From Rhodococcoides fascians A44A (GTDB lineage: Bacteria; Actinomycetota; Actinomycetes; Mycobacteriales; Mycobacteriaceae): a stretch of 64,000 bases of DNA. The notes below the pieces were generated by a model that saw only the letters and a program-made list of their open reading frames with translations, did not search any database and was not told the DNA's origin. Made by a program: the position numbers and the translations under genes. Of the stretch, positions 33,082 to 42,071 are shown piece after piece. The stretch's first letter is position 1; every line of letters begins with the position of its first letter. The DNA lies in NCBI RefSeq assembly GCF_000760735.1, contig NZ_JMEX01000005.1, forward strand, positions 1,332,592 to 1,396,591. The letters are read 5' to 3'.

Positions 33082-33831
33082 GTGGCCGAGGCAAGGCACG
33101 AGTTCGTTGCTCGGCAACTCCGTTCGGCCATCACCAACGGTGAATACGCTGTCGGAGATTCCTTGCCGAGCGAGAGTGCACTGTGCGCCCAGTACGAGGT
33201 CTCACGAGGCCCGGTCCGTCAGGCACTGGCGTCGTTGTCTGCCGAAGGCCTCGTGCAACTGTCGCAAGGCCGCCCCGCAGTGGTGCGGAGCAACGATGCG
33301 GCGCAGACCCTGGACACCTTCACCCCGTTCTCCCAATGGGCCAGGAGAACGGGGCGCGAGGCGGGAAGCAAAACCCTGGAAGTGTCGCGTCGTCGGGCAT
33401 CTCCATCGGCCGTCACGGCGCTCGGAATCGAGCCCGACGATTTCGTCGTCGAGGTGGTGCGTGTTCGGTACCTGGACGGCGAACCGACGATGATCGAGAG
33501 AAGCGTCTTCGTCGACGCCGTCGGCTCACTGCTGTTCGAATTCGAGACCGACTCGGGCTCGATCACCGATTACCTCACCGGTCGGGGAGTGCGTTTCGAG
33601 TCGATGTCACATGTGCTCGACGCTGTCTCGGCCGATTCGGTCGATGCCGACAGCCTCGGGATCGCCGAGGGTAGTCCGTTGCTCCGAGAGCGTCGGACCT
33701 CGCGTGACCAGTACGGGATCGCGTTCGAATACGCGGACGATCGCTATCGGTCGGATCAAGTGGTGTTCAGCATCGTCAACTCACGAACCGTCGACCCGCG
33801 GATGATCGCTCCCGACAACTCCGGTAGCTGA
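33082..33831 (+). CDS. GntR-family regulator with UTRA domain, next to phosphonate-type genes
   Basis: 249-aa HutC-type regulator. The winged helix covers about 1-70 (FVARQLRSAITNGEYAVGDS, SRGPVRQALASLSAEGLVQL) and the UTRA ligand domain about 85-240 (FVVEVVRVRYLDGEPTMIER, EGSPLLRERRTSRDQYGIAF). It is convergent with a GlpT-like transporter gene and probably senses a phosphonate or related organophosphorus compound, by context only. GTG 33082 follows GGGAGG. Confidence 0.88.
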   Translation: MAEARHEFVARQLRSAITNGEYAVGDSLPSESALCAQYEVSRGPVRQALASLSAEGLVQLSQGRPAVVRSNDAAQTLDTFTPFSQWARRTGREAGSKTLEVSRRRASPSAVTALGIEPDDFVVEVVRVRYLDGEPTMIERSVFVDAVGSLLFEFETDSGSITDYLTGRGVRFESMSHVLDAVSADSVDADSLGIAEGSPLLRERRTSRDQYGIAFEYADDRYRSDQVVFSIVNSRTVDPRMIAPDNSGS

Positions 33832-33840
33832 CCGAGCCGC

Positions 33841-35154
33841 TCAGTCGGCGGCAGGCATGCGATTCCAGTGCGGCAGCAGGAGCAGCATCGCCAGGAACGC
33901 TGCGCCGGCGAAGCCGTAGAACAGTGTTGTCGTGTCGAGGTAGCCGGGCAGGAGCCCACCGAAGATCGCACCGATGGATCCACAACCGTTGACGATGCCT
34001 GCGGCTGCTCCAGCATGTTTCGAAGTTCCGAAATCCACCGCGGACACACACGAGATCATGGCGTCGGCACCGTAGATGGTCAATCCGATGACTGCGAGAA
34101 CGGCCACCATGATCCAGACGTTCCCCGCTGCGGTCAGTGGTGTGAACAGTGCCAGGACCATTGTCAGGGCAACGAGACTCAGTACGCACGCAGGTATACG
34201 TCGTGCTTTGAACACCTTGTCGGAGATCCTGCCGATCAGAATGGGCGCGAGCACGCCTGCGATGCCGAATGCGATGGGTACGGTGATGGCGACGAAGTTG
34301 TCCGCACCCTGCAGCCGTTCGGCGACGATGACCGGACCCCACAACAGGATTGCGTAGCGAGCGGGTTTGAGCAGGAAGTAGGCCGCGCCGAGCGTCATCA
34401 CCATACGGTCCTTGATCACCACGGCGAAGGTTTCACGAACGGACCGGGTCGGTTCGGCAACAGCGGATTCGGCCTCGAGTGGGGCAATGTCCGCACTGGG
34501 GTGATAGTCCTCGATCGGTGGCAGCCCCACATCTGTCGGACTGTTTCGTTGGAACACCAACACGAGAACGAAGACCGCGGCCACGATGAGCGCACCTGTC
34601 GTGAACGCCGCCCGCCAGCCGTCGAAGAGACTGTATGCGAACCACCCAAGCACGGGCGCGGCGACGAGGCCACCGAATGCGTAGTTGGTACTCCACAAGC
34701 CCAGGACGCGGCCGCGTTCGGAGATGGAGAAGAACTGCGACATGTTCTTCAAGGTTCCTGACCATCCCGTGGATTGCGACAGGCCTTGAACGATCATGAG
34801 CGGCAGCAGAAACACAAGCGCGGGAAGCAGTCCCATGAACAAAGTCGCGACAGCGGAGATGGCCAGACCTCCGAGGACGACAATCCTCGGCCCGTACCGG
34901 TCGGAGACCGATCCCCACAAGAATTGGCCGGCCGCGTACGCAGCCAGGTAGACAGCGTCGAGATTGGCCAGGGTGGACTTGGTGAGAGTCACGGACAGCA
35001 CGGGGTCTTCGAGAATCCCCAGTTTGGCAACGGAGAACGCCTGTCTGGTGAAGTAGAAACCGGCGTAGGCAATCCAGGTGATCGCAAAGATCTGGAACCG
35101 CCAACGTTCGTAACGGGCGATCTTCTCGTGGGTCGAGCTCAGGGCTTTCGTCAT
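33841..35154 (-). CDS. MFS transporter, organophosphate antiporter (GlpT/UhpT)-like
   Basis: 437 aa with 12 membrane segments. The N-terminal ITWIAYAGFYFTRQAFSVAK, then LWGSVSDRYGPRIVVLGGLA and GLSQSTGWSGTLKNMSQFF are reminiscent of the organophosphate:phosphate antiporter family. The central loop (PPIEDYHPSADIAPLEAESA) is acidic. Adjacent phosphonatase-like and FAD-oxidase genes suggest import of an aminophosphonate. A 16-bp palindrome lies 22 bp before the ATG. Upstream in-frame sequence is not gene-like. Confidence 0.85.
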   Translation of the reverse strand: MTKALSSTHEKIARYERWRFQIFAITWIAYAGFYFTRQAFSVAKLGILEDPVLSVTLTKSTLANLDAVYLAAYAAGQFLWGSVSDRYGPRIVVLGGLAISAVATLFMGLLPALVFLLPLMIVQGLSQSTGWSGTLKNMSQFFSISERGRVLGLWSTNYAFGGLVAAPVLGWFAYSLFDGWRAAFTTGALIVAAVFVLVLVFQRNSPTDVGLPPIEDYHPSADIAPLEAESAVAEPTRSVRETFAVVIKDRMVMTLGAAYFLLKPARYAILLWGPVIVAERLQGADNFVAITVPIAFGIAGVLAPILIGRISDKVFKARRIPACVLSLVALTMVLALFTPLTAAGNVWIMVAVLAVIGLTIYGADAMISCVSAVDFGTSKHAGAAAGIVNGCGSIGAIFGGLLPGYLDTTTLFYGFAGAAFLAMLLLLPHWNRMPAAD

Positions 35155-35176
35155 CGTGTGCACCTTGGTTCGGACG

Positions 35177-35192
35177 TGCGAGAGCTCTCGCA
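35177..35192. promoter_or_regulatory. 16-bp perfect palindrome before the GlpT-like gene
   Basis: TGCGAGAGCTCTCGCA is symmetrical over all 16 bp and lies in the 5' leader of the minus-strand transporter gene, inside a 256-bp gap to the HAD gene. It may be an operator or leader hairpin. Nothing else recognised in the gap. Confidence 0.5.
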
Positions 35193-35410
35193 GCGTCGTG
35201 CGAAATGAGCGTAGAAGAAAGTTGCGCCCTGGTCGCGAGAAGCGACGAACGGGCGAGAATCGTGAGAGACCTTCACGACACGGACGGAGTGGCCTTGGGT
35301 TCGTCCTACCGGAGCCCGGCCGATGGATTCGGCGGACAGGGCCGGCCGGGCCCTGCTCCGCGGAAACCTGAGAAAAGTCGTACCTGAGAGAGAATGTCGA
35401 ACGGAGCCGA

Positions 35411-36109
35411 TCAGCGCAGCGTGTCGAGTACAGACGGGAGGTCGGCGACGCTGTCGACGACGTGGCTTGCTCCCGCTGCACGGAGCTGGTCTGCGTTGTG
35501 CGCACCAGTCAGAACTCCGACGACAGCCCGAGCGCCCGATCGAATTCCGCTGGTGATGTCGGACGTGGTGTCACCGACCACGAGCATCGACTGAACCGAT
35601 GACGCGCCCGAACGGAGAAGCGCAGTCAGCGGCATGTCAGGGAACGGCCGTCCACGTACACCGTCACCTGGGCACAGCACGATGTCCGCGACGTCCTGCC
35701 AGCCGAGAGCGGCCAGGATGGCCTGCTGAGTCTCGTGGGCGAATCCTGTTGTCAGAGCGGTGGCGACCCCGGTCGACCGCAACTCCGCCAAGAGATGCTC
35801 GGCCCCTGGAACAGCACTGCAGGCGCCGTCGGCGACCAGTTGGCCGTAGCACCGTTCGAAAGCCTTGTTGGCGGACTGCGCTTGTTCTTCGTTGCCCCCA
35901 CTCAGGTGTCTGAACACCTCGATCTTGGATTGGCCCATGGTGTCGGTGACGTACTGCAGCATGCGTGCCTTCTCATCCGAATCGTGGGAGAGGCCCGCAT
36001 GTTCGTCGGCAGCAGCGAACGATCGTTGGACCAGACCACTGTCTTCGACGGTGGTTCCTGCCATGTCGAACACGACAAGATCGATCGGGTGGGTGTGCGA
36101 GGTGTTCAT
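35411..36109 (-). CDS. Phosphonatase-like HAD hydrolase
   Basis: 232 aa, HAD superfamily with the phosphonatase-style motif I VVFDMAGTTVEDSG (nucleophile Asp and Ala in place of the second Asp, as in phosphonoacetaldehyde hydrolases). Motif II is ALTTGF and motif IV VVGDTTSDITSGIRSGA. The family cleaves the C-P bond of phosphonoacetaldehyde-like compounds or dephosphorylates relatives. Overlaps the FAD oxidoreductase gene by 4 nt (ATGA), so the two are translated together. Confidence 0.87.
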   Translation of the reverse strand: MNTSHTHPIDLVVFDMAGTTVEDSGLVQRSFAAADEHAGLSHDSDEKARMLQYVTDTMGQSKIEVFRHLSGGNEEQAQSANKAFERCYGQLVADGACSAVPGAEHLLAELRSTGVATALTTGFAHETQQAILAALGWQDVADIVLCPGDGVRGRPFPDMPLTALLRSGASSVQSMLVVGDTTSDITSGIRSGARAVVGVLTGAHNADQLRAAGASHVVDSVADLPSVLDTLR

Positions 36110-37260
36110 GCGTCTACTCCTATCGAGGTAACGATGGGTTGTGCGAGTGCGTGATCGAGGCTGGACTGGGCCAGCCCCATGCTCGTGGTCATGCCTATAC
36201 CGGTGGTGACGGTGACGACGTGCACACCCGGGATCGGTTCGACGCGTAGGAACTCCGAGTCGGGCGCAGAACTGTAGACGCCTTGCCAACGCTCGGAGAC
36301 ATCGATCGCGGCGACGCCGAACATGGCTTTCGCCTCGGTGATCAGGGCGTCGAACCCGGCTTCGCTCTGGAACGGTGAGGTGGAGATGTCTCGAACGTGG
36401 GTGTCTCCGAGGAGGATCGATCCATCGGGTTGCGGTGTGTACATCTGATGTAGATCGAGGGCCGTGTAGGCGGGGTACTGCTCTGCGAGCCGGGCTGCGA
36501 CGTCGGTGGTCGCGGGCAAACCGTCGAAACCCGAGTAGCGAAGCAACGACCAACCGGTGAACACGGGAGTGGGCAGTGGCGTCGGTAATTCGATCCGCGC
36601 CCGCATCATGTGCAGGCGGCACCTCAGAAGGCCGCCGCGCTCTGCGTACTCGGGGAACAGTCGATCGATGTCGTAGTTCACCGTCACGAAGATGGTGTCG
36701 GCACGAAGATCTCCCCGCGACGTGTGGACGGTGCCGGTATCGAACGACGTTGCAGCCGTTCGCCAGTGGAAGTCCACGCCGGAAGACTCGAGCCAGGCGG
36801 CGATCGCCGGTGCTGCCTGACGGGGATCCACCTGGAGGTCGAGAGGCATGTACAGGCCGCCGGTCACGCCGTCGGCGGCAATGGGCAGTCGCTCCAGGAT
36901 CTGGCCTCGATCGAGAAGTCGAGCCTCTTCGGGGCCGCGAACGGCAGCGAACTGTCGAAGAACCTCGAGCTCGTCGTCGTGCTTGGCGACGCAGTGTGTT
37001 CCCGATTCGCGAGCCCAGAAGCCGGCGGATGCGGCCAGATCCAGCCAATGCCTGCGTCCGGCTCGGGCGTAGTCCGATGCCTCGCCCGATTGCGCCGTGA
37101 TGCAGGCATGTCCGAAGTTCTGGACCGACGCGCCGGCAATGGTGTCCGCGTGATCGACGACGGCGACCGTCAGTCCCCGCCGATGGGCGTGATAGGCGTG
37201 AGCGAGCCCGACGATGCCCGAGCCGACGATCACGACGTCGTAGTTTCGTTGTGAGTGCAT
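36106..37260 (-). CDS. FAD-dependent oxidoreductase of phosphonate clusters (DAAO-like)
   Basis: 384 aa. An N-terminal Rossmann motif VVIVGSGIVGLAHAYHAHRR binds FAD; GASVQNFGHACITAQSGEAS and the C-terminal GIGMTTSMGLAQSSLDHALA are typical of the glycine/D-amino-acid oxidase fold. A family with this neighbour (a phosphonatase-like hydrolase) is known to deaminate 2-aminoethylphosphonate or its N-methyl form to phosphonoacetaldehyde, the substrate for the next enzyme. The pairing here supports that role. An AT-rich promoter-like stretch lies upstream at 37295-37340. Confidence 0.87.
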   Translation of the reverse strand: MHSQRNYDVVIVGSGIVGLAHAYHAHRRGLTVAVVDHADTIAGASVQNFGHACITAQSGEASDYARAGRRHWLDLAASAGFWARESGTHCVAKHDDELEVLRQFAAVRGPEEARLLDRGQILERLPIAADGVTGGLYMPLDLQVDPRQAAPAIAAWLESSGVDFHWRTAATSFDTGTVHTSRGDLRADTIFVTVNYDIDRLFPEYAERGGLLRCRLHMMRARIELPTPLPTPVFTGWSLLRYSGFDGLPATTDVAARLAEQYPAYTALDLHQMYTPQPDGSILLGDTHVRDISTSPFQSEAGFDALITEAKAMFGVAAIDVSERWQGVYSSAPDSEFLRVEPIPGVHVVTVTTGIGMTTSMGLAQSSLDHALAQPIVTSIGVDA

Positions 37261-37343
37261 GCATCGACTGTCGACCCTGACAGGCCACTTGTCAATACAG
37301 GTTACGAAAATTTACTTCTTGTATATATAACGGTTGTTCGAGG

Positions 37344-37994
37344 TCAGTTCGGATCGGGCGCATAGAACTTGGTAGTGGCCTCGACCGCGGATGCGACGTG
37401 ATCGGCGTCGCCGCCCGAAGCCAGATGCGCTTCACCCCATCCCGCGGCGCTCCGACGAACGAACTCGCGGCCTTCCGGGGAAGCCTGCAGCGCATCGTGA
37501 TCGACGGTGTCGCCGCCGTCGAGGAAGGCGGACAGGGCGAGAACATGCAGGTCCCAGCCGACGCCGCCTGCGCCGGGACCGTAGGTCGGAAAAAGAGGCT
37601 CTGCCAGTACCGCTGCGTGGACCAGTTCGAATTCGGTACCGCCGTTCTGCCCCGGGGACAGGCGGACCTGCACCTCGCTGGTGCCTGGCCATGCATCGGC
37701 TTCCGGCCCGAACATCCAGGTGACCTTCAACAGATCCGGTGCATCGCATGCCAGGATCTCGCCGTACTCCCCACTGTCCAGGGCGAACTTCCCTCCGAGG
37801 CGCAGGTCGCCCGACACTGCTGCGAGCCAACGAGCGACGCGGTCGGGGTCGGTGAGGGCACTCCACACGTCGTCGATCCCCGCGTCGTACCGACGGCGGA
37901 TCTCGATGGTGTACGCATCGCCTGCGGGGAGGCTGCCCGCTCCCACTGTCCTGCGCGCGGCGGCCAATTCGTTCAGTACATCCCTCACGTTCAT
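37344..37994 (-). CDS. SRPBCC (AHSA1-like) domain protein
   Basis: 216 aa. The START/Bet-v-1-like helix-grip fold of AHSA1 proteins is recognised from YTIEIRRRYDAGIDDVWSAL, DPDRVARWLAAVSGDLRLGG and LLKVTWMFGPEADAW. The C-terminal part adds helices with GVGWDLHVLALSAFLDGG. Such proteins bind hydrophobic ligands; those encoded with an ArsR partner have no fixed function. It overlaps the ArsR gene by 4 nt. Confidence 0.87.
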   Translation of the reverse strand: MNVRDVLNELAAARRTVGAGSLPAGDAYTIEIRRRYDAGIDDVWSALTDPDRVARWLAAVSGDLRLGGKFALDSGEYGEILACDAPDLLKVTWMFGPEADAWPGTSEVQVRLSPGQNGGTEFELVHAAVLAEPLFPTYGPGAGGVGWDLHVLALSAFLDGGDTVDHDALQASPEGREFVRRSAAGWGEAHLASGGDADHVASAVEATTKFYAPDPN

Positions 37995-38380
37995 GTCTCC
38001 TTCGTTGTTCGATCGGCGTGATCGTCGTCGGTGTCGAGCTTCGGTCGACCTGCCGAGTCGGCTGCTCGTCTGCCTCGTGCCAACTCGGTCTCCAATGCGT
38101 CGAGGCGTTGATCCCAGAATCGGCGAAAACGGTTCAGCCACAGGTCGACCTCGCTCAGCGGACCTGGTTCCACCGCGTAGTACCGACGCACGCCCTCGGC
38201 CCGCACGGAGGTGAATCCGCTCTCGCGCAACACGCGTAGGTGTTGCGAGACAGCAGGCTGGGAGATCGCGAATTCGGCGCGAATCACCTCCGCTAGCGCG
38301 CCGGAAGTCTGCTCGCCGTCCGCGAGCAACTCCAGAACCCGTCGGCGCACCGGGTCGCCGAGAATGTCGAAAGCGTGCAC
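37991..38380 (-). CDS. ArsR-family regulator
   Basis: 129-aa winged-helix protein. FDILGDPVRRRVLELLADGE, ISQPAVSQHLRVLRESGFTS and RAEGVRRYYAVEPGPL are the classic ArsR helices and wing. No metal-binding Cys cluster is seen, so it belongs to the ArsR/SRPBCC-paired group rather than metal sensors. GTG start. Two AT-rich palindromes lie directly upstream. Confidence 0.92.
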   Translation of the reverse strand: MHAFDILGDPVRRRVLELLADGEQTSGALAEVIRAEFAISQPAVSQHLRVLRESGFTSVRAEGVRRYYAVEPGPLSEVDLWLNRFRRFWDQRLDALETELARGRRAADSAGRPKLDTDDDHADRTTKET

Positions 38381-38390
38381 CGGTGCAGAG

Positions 38391-38414
38391 TATCAACTGA
38401 TACTTATATAAGTA
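38391..38414. promoter_or_regulatory. ArsR operator/promoter palindromes
   Basis: TATCA-ac-TGATA (38391-38402) and the perfect 14-bp TACTTATATAAGTA (38401-38414) lie 11-34 bp before the ArsR start, in otherwise GC-rich DNA. They likely form the autoregulated promoter. Confidence 0.7.
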
Positions 38415-38448
38415 AAGGGTTAAATTTAGACGTGCTCTCGCGCTACTT

Positions 38449-39735
38449 TCACCGGGCGGGTGCCAGGGCGTCGGCGATCATGTGCATGGCTGCGGTCGTG
38501 GACAGTGCTCGTACGCTCGCCCGGTCGCCGGGGAGCCGAAGGGTGCGGGTGCGGGTCGGTCGACCGGTTTCGGCGATGGCGAAGCAGACGGTGCCGACCG
38601 GCTTGAGGTCGGTGCCACCCCCGGGACCCGCGATCCCGCTGGTGGAGACCGCGATATCGACGCCGACTCGCCTCAACGCCCCCTCCGCCATCGCGGCCGC
38701 CACCGGTTCGCTGACGGCGCCGTGCTCGTCGATCATGTCGGCGGGGACGTCGAGAAGACCGATCTTGGTCTCGTTCGCGTAGGACACGACGGCGCCGACG
38801 ACATAGGCCGACGAGCCCGCTCGATCGGTGAGGCGGGCGGCGATCATTCCACCTGTGCACGATTCTGCGGTGCCGATTCGGCGGCCGGCCAGCCGGTCGG
38901 CCACGATGTCGTCGATCGTGGACCCGTCGTCGGAAAAGACTCGAGCACCATGATGTTCGTCGATCAGCGCCACGAGCTCCGCGTACGACGACACTGCACT
39001 CTCCGCGTAGCGGGTCACGATTTCGAGTTCTCCGAGTCGTAAGCAGGTGGTGATCTCGAGATCGTCGAATCCCGCGATCCGACGTTCAGCGGTCCGCAGA
39101 GTGGCGGCGAGGTCGGCCTCGGACAAGGTGTACGCACGGATGGTGCTCTGACGGATCTGCGTGCGTCGGGCCAGAACCTCGGCGACCGGCCCGGTCTCGA
39201 GCGCAGCGGGCCACATCGCCTGGAGCTCACGAGGAGGCCCGGGCAGGATCAGCACAGCAGGCAAGCCCCCGGCTCGGTCGGCCGGCACGACGACACCCGG
39301 TGCGGTTCCGGTCGGCGGAATGGACAGTGCGCCAACCGGAACCAACGCTTGCTTTCGGATACCTGCCTGCAACGGCTCGGAGTCGATCGCGGAACTCATC
39401 CGGCTTCGCCATCTCTCGACGATCGCGTCGATGTGCCGTTCGAGTTCCGGATCTAGATGCAATTCGCGGCCGTACAGTGCGGCGACCGTCGCTACGGTCA
39501 GATCGTCGGCTGTCGGACCCAGGCCGCCGGTCGTGATGATCAGATCGACATGTTGGTCGGCAAGAAATTGCACCTGCGCTGTCAGGTCGGCGGGTCGGTC
39601 ACCGCAGACCGTGATGTGCGCGACGTCCACGCCCATCTCCAGCAGCTGTTGCGCTACCCATGGCCCGTTCCTGTCGGTCACCCGACCGGACAGAACTTCG
39701 GTTCCGGTGACCACCACACCCGCTCGCACAGTCAT
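38449..39735 (-). CDS. cinA: CinA-family competence/damage-inducible protein
   Basis: 428 aa with both CinA domains. The N-terminal MoCF-like domain has [20 protein letters not shown] and [20 protein letters not shown]; the C-terminal amidase domain has [20 protein letters not shown] and [20 protein letters not shown]. The enzyme hydrolyses ADP-ribose and deamidates nicotinamide mononucleotide in NAD recycling. Full length for the family. Confidence 0.95.
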   Translation of the reverse strand: MTVRAGVVVTGTEVLSGRVTDRNGPWVAQQLLEMGVDVAHITVCGDRPADLTAQVQFLADQHVDLIITTGGLGPTADDLTVATVAALYGRELHLDPELERHIDAIVERWRSRMSSAIDSEPLQAGIRKQALVPVGALSIPPTGTAPGVVVPADRAGGLPAVLILPGPPRELQAMWPAALETGPVAEVLARRTQIRQSTIRAYTLSEADLAATLRTAERRIAGFDDLEITTCLRLGELEIVTRYAESAVSSYAELVALIDEHHGARVFSDDGSTIDDIVADRLAGRRIGTAESCTGGMIAARLTDRAGSSAYVVGAVVSYANETKIGLLDVPADMIDEHGAVSEPVAAAMAEGALRRVGVDIAVSTSGIAGPGGGTDLKPVGTVCFAIAETGRPTRTRTLRLPGDRASVRALSTTAAMHMIADALAPAR

Positions 39736-39761
39736 TCGTCGACCATACTGCCCAGGTGGCA

Positions 39762-41249
39762 TCAGCCGAGGGCGCGCCTTCCTGCCTGCTGCGGGGACGC
39801 CACGCGGTGCTGGGACGCCCTCGACGGTGCAGACGTCGTCACGAGCCCTCGGGGCAACAGGAGTACGAACGTCGATCCGTTCTCCGGTGCGTTTCCGTGG
39901 CATTCGAGCTCTCCTCCGTGGGCGCGGGCGAGATCACGTGCGATGGACAGCCCGAGTCCTGATCCGGACCCGATCGTTCGGGCCCGATCCAGCCTGACGA
40001 GGCGCTCGAAGACGCGTTCTCGTTCTCCGGCTGGTATGCCGATACCGTTGTCACGTACTGCAAGTCGGATGTCGTGGACGGTGTGCGAGATCGTGATGGA
40101 CACGGGTTCGTCGTGCGGAGAATAGGCGACTGCATTGTTGGTCAGATTGGCGAGAATCTGTGCAAGTCTGAGCGGATCGCCCTCCGCAACGACGCCCTTC
40201 CTGCCGTGCGCCTCGATGGTCCGGCCCGGGGCTGCGACGGAAAGTCGTTCGATGTCCGCCGCGACGAGTGCGTCGAGATCCACCGGCCGACGGTCGACGA
40301 CAACGCCCTCGTCGATTCGTGCCAGCGACAGCAGGTCGTCGACGAGACGCGCGGCTCGACCCGACTCACGAACCAGCAGCACTTCCAATTCTTCTCTCAC
40401 GTTCACGTCGGCGTCGGCGCCGGCGCGGATCAAGGTCTCCGCAGCGGCGCGAATGCCGGCAATCGGTGTTCTCAGTTCATGGGCTGCATCGTCGAAGAAC
40501 TATCGTGTTCTCGCCGAGGTGGCCCGTTCTCTCTGTTCCGCGGCCTCGACCGAATCGAGCATCTCGTCGAAAGCTGCGGCAGCGCTCCCGATTTCGGTGT
40601 TCGTCCGGTCCGGGTCGAGCCGGTCGCCTCGAGCGCCGCTCGCGATGCGTCGGGCAAGTACGGTCATCTGATGCAGCGGTCTCAGTGACGTTCGAACGAT
40701 GACCACGACGGCGAGGCCGACGAGAACGAGCGCAACCAAGAACACGGCGACGAGTACGGATCGGAGTTGGTCTCGAACATCGGAGATGGCTGCGGTGTCC
40801 ACCGCGACCGTGAGCAGGGAACCGTCGGACAGCTGGGTCGTCACGGACTCCGAGTCGGTACCCGACGGCGGGGGGCCGGGAGGCTGAAGCGGAGCGGCCG
40901 GGGGAGCCGCGGGGTCTCCCGGCTGCGGGGGAGCAGGAGTGGGCGCCTCCGCGTCGAGATCGGGGTTTCCGTACGTTCGTCCGTCGGTGGTGACCAATCG
41001 AGCGGTGGTTCCCCCGCCTTGGGCCGCTGTGACGACGGCGGCCGGGTCGGCACCCGTGTCGTGGATCGACCGGGCTCGCTGCACGCGGTCGTCCAGCTGC
41101 GCGGTGGCCGTTGCCTTCAACTGTGCACCGACGAGTATCTCCGTCGCTGCTACCGCTGCCCCCAGCACGAGAATCACCGCGACGATCGTCGAGATGACGA
41201 GACGGCGTCGCAGCGACGCGGTTCGCAACCCCGTTCCGGGTTTCGTCAT
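39762..41249 (-). pseudogene. OmpR-partner sensor histidine kinase interrupted by in-frame amber codon
   Basis: One reading frame encodes a complete sensor kinase except for a TAG at 40500-40502 (codon 250). Before it: first membrane helix (VISTIVAVILVLGAAVAATE), a Pro-rich outer loop, second helix (VLVAVFLVALVLVGLAVVVI) and HAMP. Directly after it, in frame, come FFDDAAHELRTPIAGIRAAA with the phospho-His, then N box (ANLTNNAVAYS), G1 (RDNGIGIP) and G2 (GSGLGLSIA). CAG to TAG is the simplest origin. Without suppression only the membrane half is made; a separate start inside the kinase half lacks the His. Confidence 0.85.
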
Positions 41250-41929
41250 GAGAGCAGCACGTACCCGATGCCTCGGACGGTGCCGATCACGCGGGGTCCG
41301 TGCAGCTCGAGCTTCTTGCGCAGCGAACTGATGTGGACCTCGACCAGGTTGGGATCGTAGTTCTCGTATCCCCACACCTGCGTCAGGATCTGGACTTTGC
41401 TCACGGTGCGCCCCCGTTGGCGGGCCAGGTAGGTGAGTAGTCGCCATTCGGTGGAAGTGAGTTGAAGATCGACTCCTGCCCGCGACGCCGATCCAGCCTC
41501 GGAGTCGATCAACACGTCGCCGCTCCGGATGGTGCTCGGAGTTCGTCCGAGCCTGCGCAGCAGCGCGACGGCGCGAGCAAGCAGTTCCGCCATGTCGAAA
41601 GGTTTGACGAGGTAGTCGTCGGCCCCGCCGCGAAGCCCGTCGACTCGGTCGGCCACCGCGTCCCTGGCGGTCAACAGCAGCACTGCCGCATCACATTTCG
41701 ACTTGATGGTCGGCAGTAGCTCGATGCCGCTGCGTCCAGGCAACATGATGTCCAGAATGACCAGGTCCGGAGCGAACTGGGTCAGCGTCGATTCCAGGTC
41801 GCTACCGTCCGGGCGACGCAGCGCGATGTGTCCGTCGTGCTCCAGCGCAGCAACGACCGACATGCCGATGGTGTCGCTGTCCTCGACGACCAGCACCCGG
41901 GCAGCACCGGCGTTTCGACTTTCGTTCAC
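41246..41929 (-). CDS. OmpR/PhoB-family response regulator
   Basis: 227 aa. Receiver domain with acidic pair VVEDSD, phosphoacceptor in LVILDIMLPGRSGIELLP and Lys in YLVKPFDMAELLAR; C-terminal winged helix with LTSTEWRLLTYLARQRGRTV and NLVEVHISSLRKKLELHGPR. Its stop overlaps the kinase start by 4 nt. GTG 41929 abuts a GGGAGG stretch, so the true start may be slightly different. OmpR-type direct repeats lie upstream and suggest autoregulation. Confidence 0.93.
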   Translation of the reverse strand: MNESRNAGAARVLVVEDSDTIGMSVVAALEHDGHIALRRPDGSDLESTLTQFAPDLVILDIMLPGRSGIELLPTIKSKCDAAVLLLTARDAVADRVDGLRGGADDYLVKPFDMAELLARAVALLRRLGRTPSTIRSGDVLIDSEAGSASRAGVDLQLTSTEWRLLTYLARQRGRTVSKVQILTQVWGYENYDPNLVEVHISSLRKKLELHGPRVIGTVRGIGYVLLS

Positions 41930-41962
41930 CCTCCCATCATGCGGCAGCGTCGGATGTCGCTC

Positions 41963-42017
41963 CTGAAGACTGGCTGAAGGAACAGTGTCGTCCGGCCACT
42001 CTTCAGCCGTACTTCAG
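41963..42017. promoter_or_regulatory. Mirror-image OmpR-type direct repeats
   Basis: CTGAAG occurs at 41963-41968 and 41974-41979; its complement CTTCAG at 42001-42006 and 42012-42017. Each pair has the 11-bp step typical of tandem response-regulator binding, one pair facing the regulator gene and one facing the proline-rich protein gene. Confidence 0.75.
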
Positions 42018-42071
42018 TTTCGCCGACGAGGTTGTCTCTTGGACCGAATCACGGACCGAGAGAGGACAACG

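Noticed and set aside
35411-37288. A 625-residue fusion of the FAD oxidoreductase region and HAD hydrolase
   Set aside because: The FAD enzyme is in another frame and ends in ATGA with the HAD start; two separate coupled genes.
39762-40433. Treating the kinase C-terminal half as an independent gene
   Set aside because: It would start inside the dimerisation helix after the phospho-His, and the frame is continuous with the upstream half apart from one TAG.
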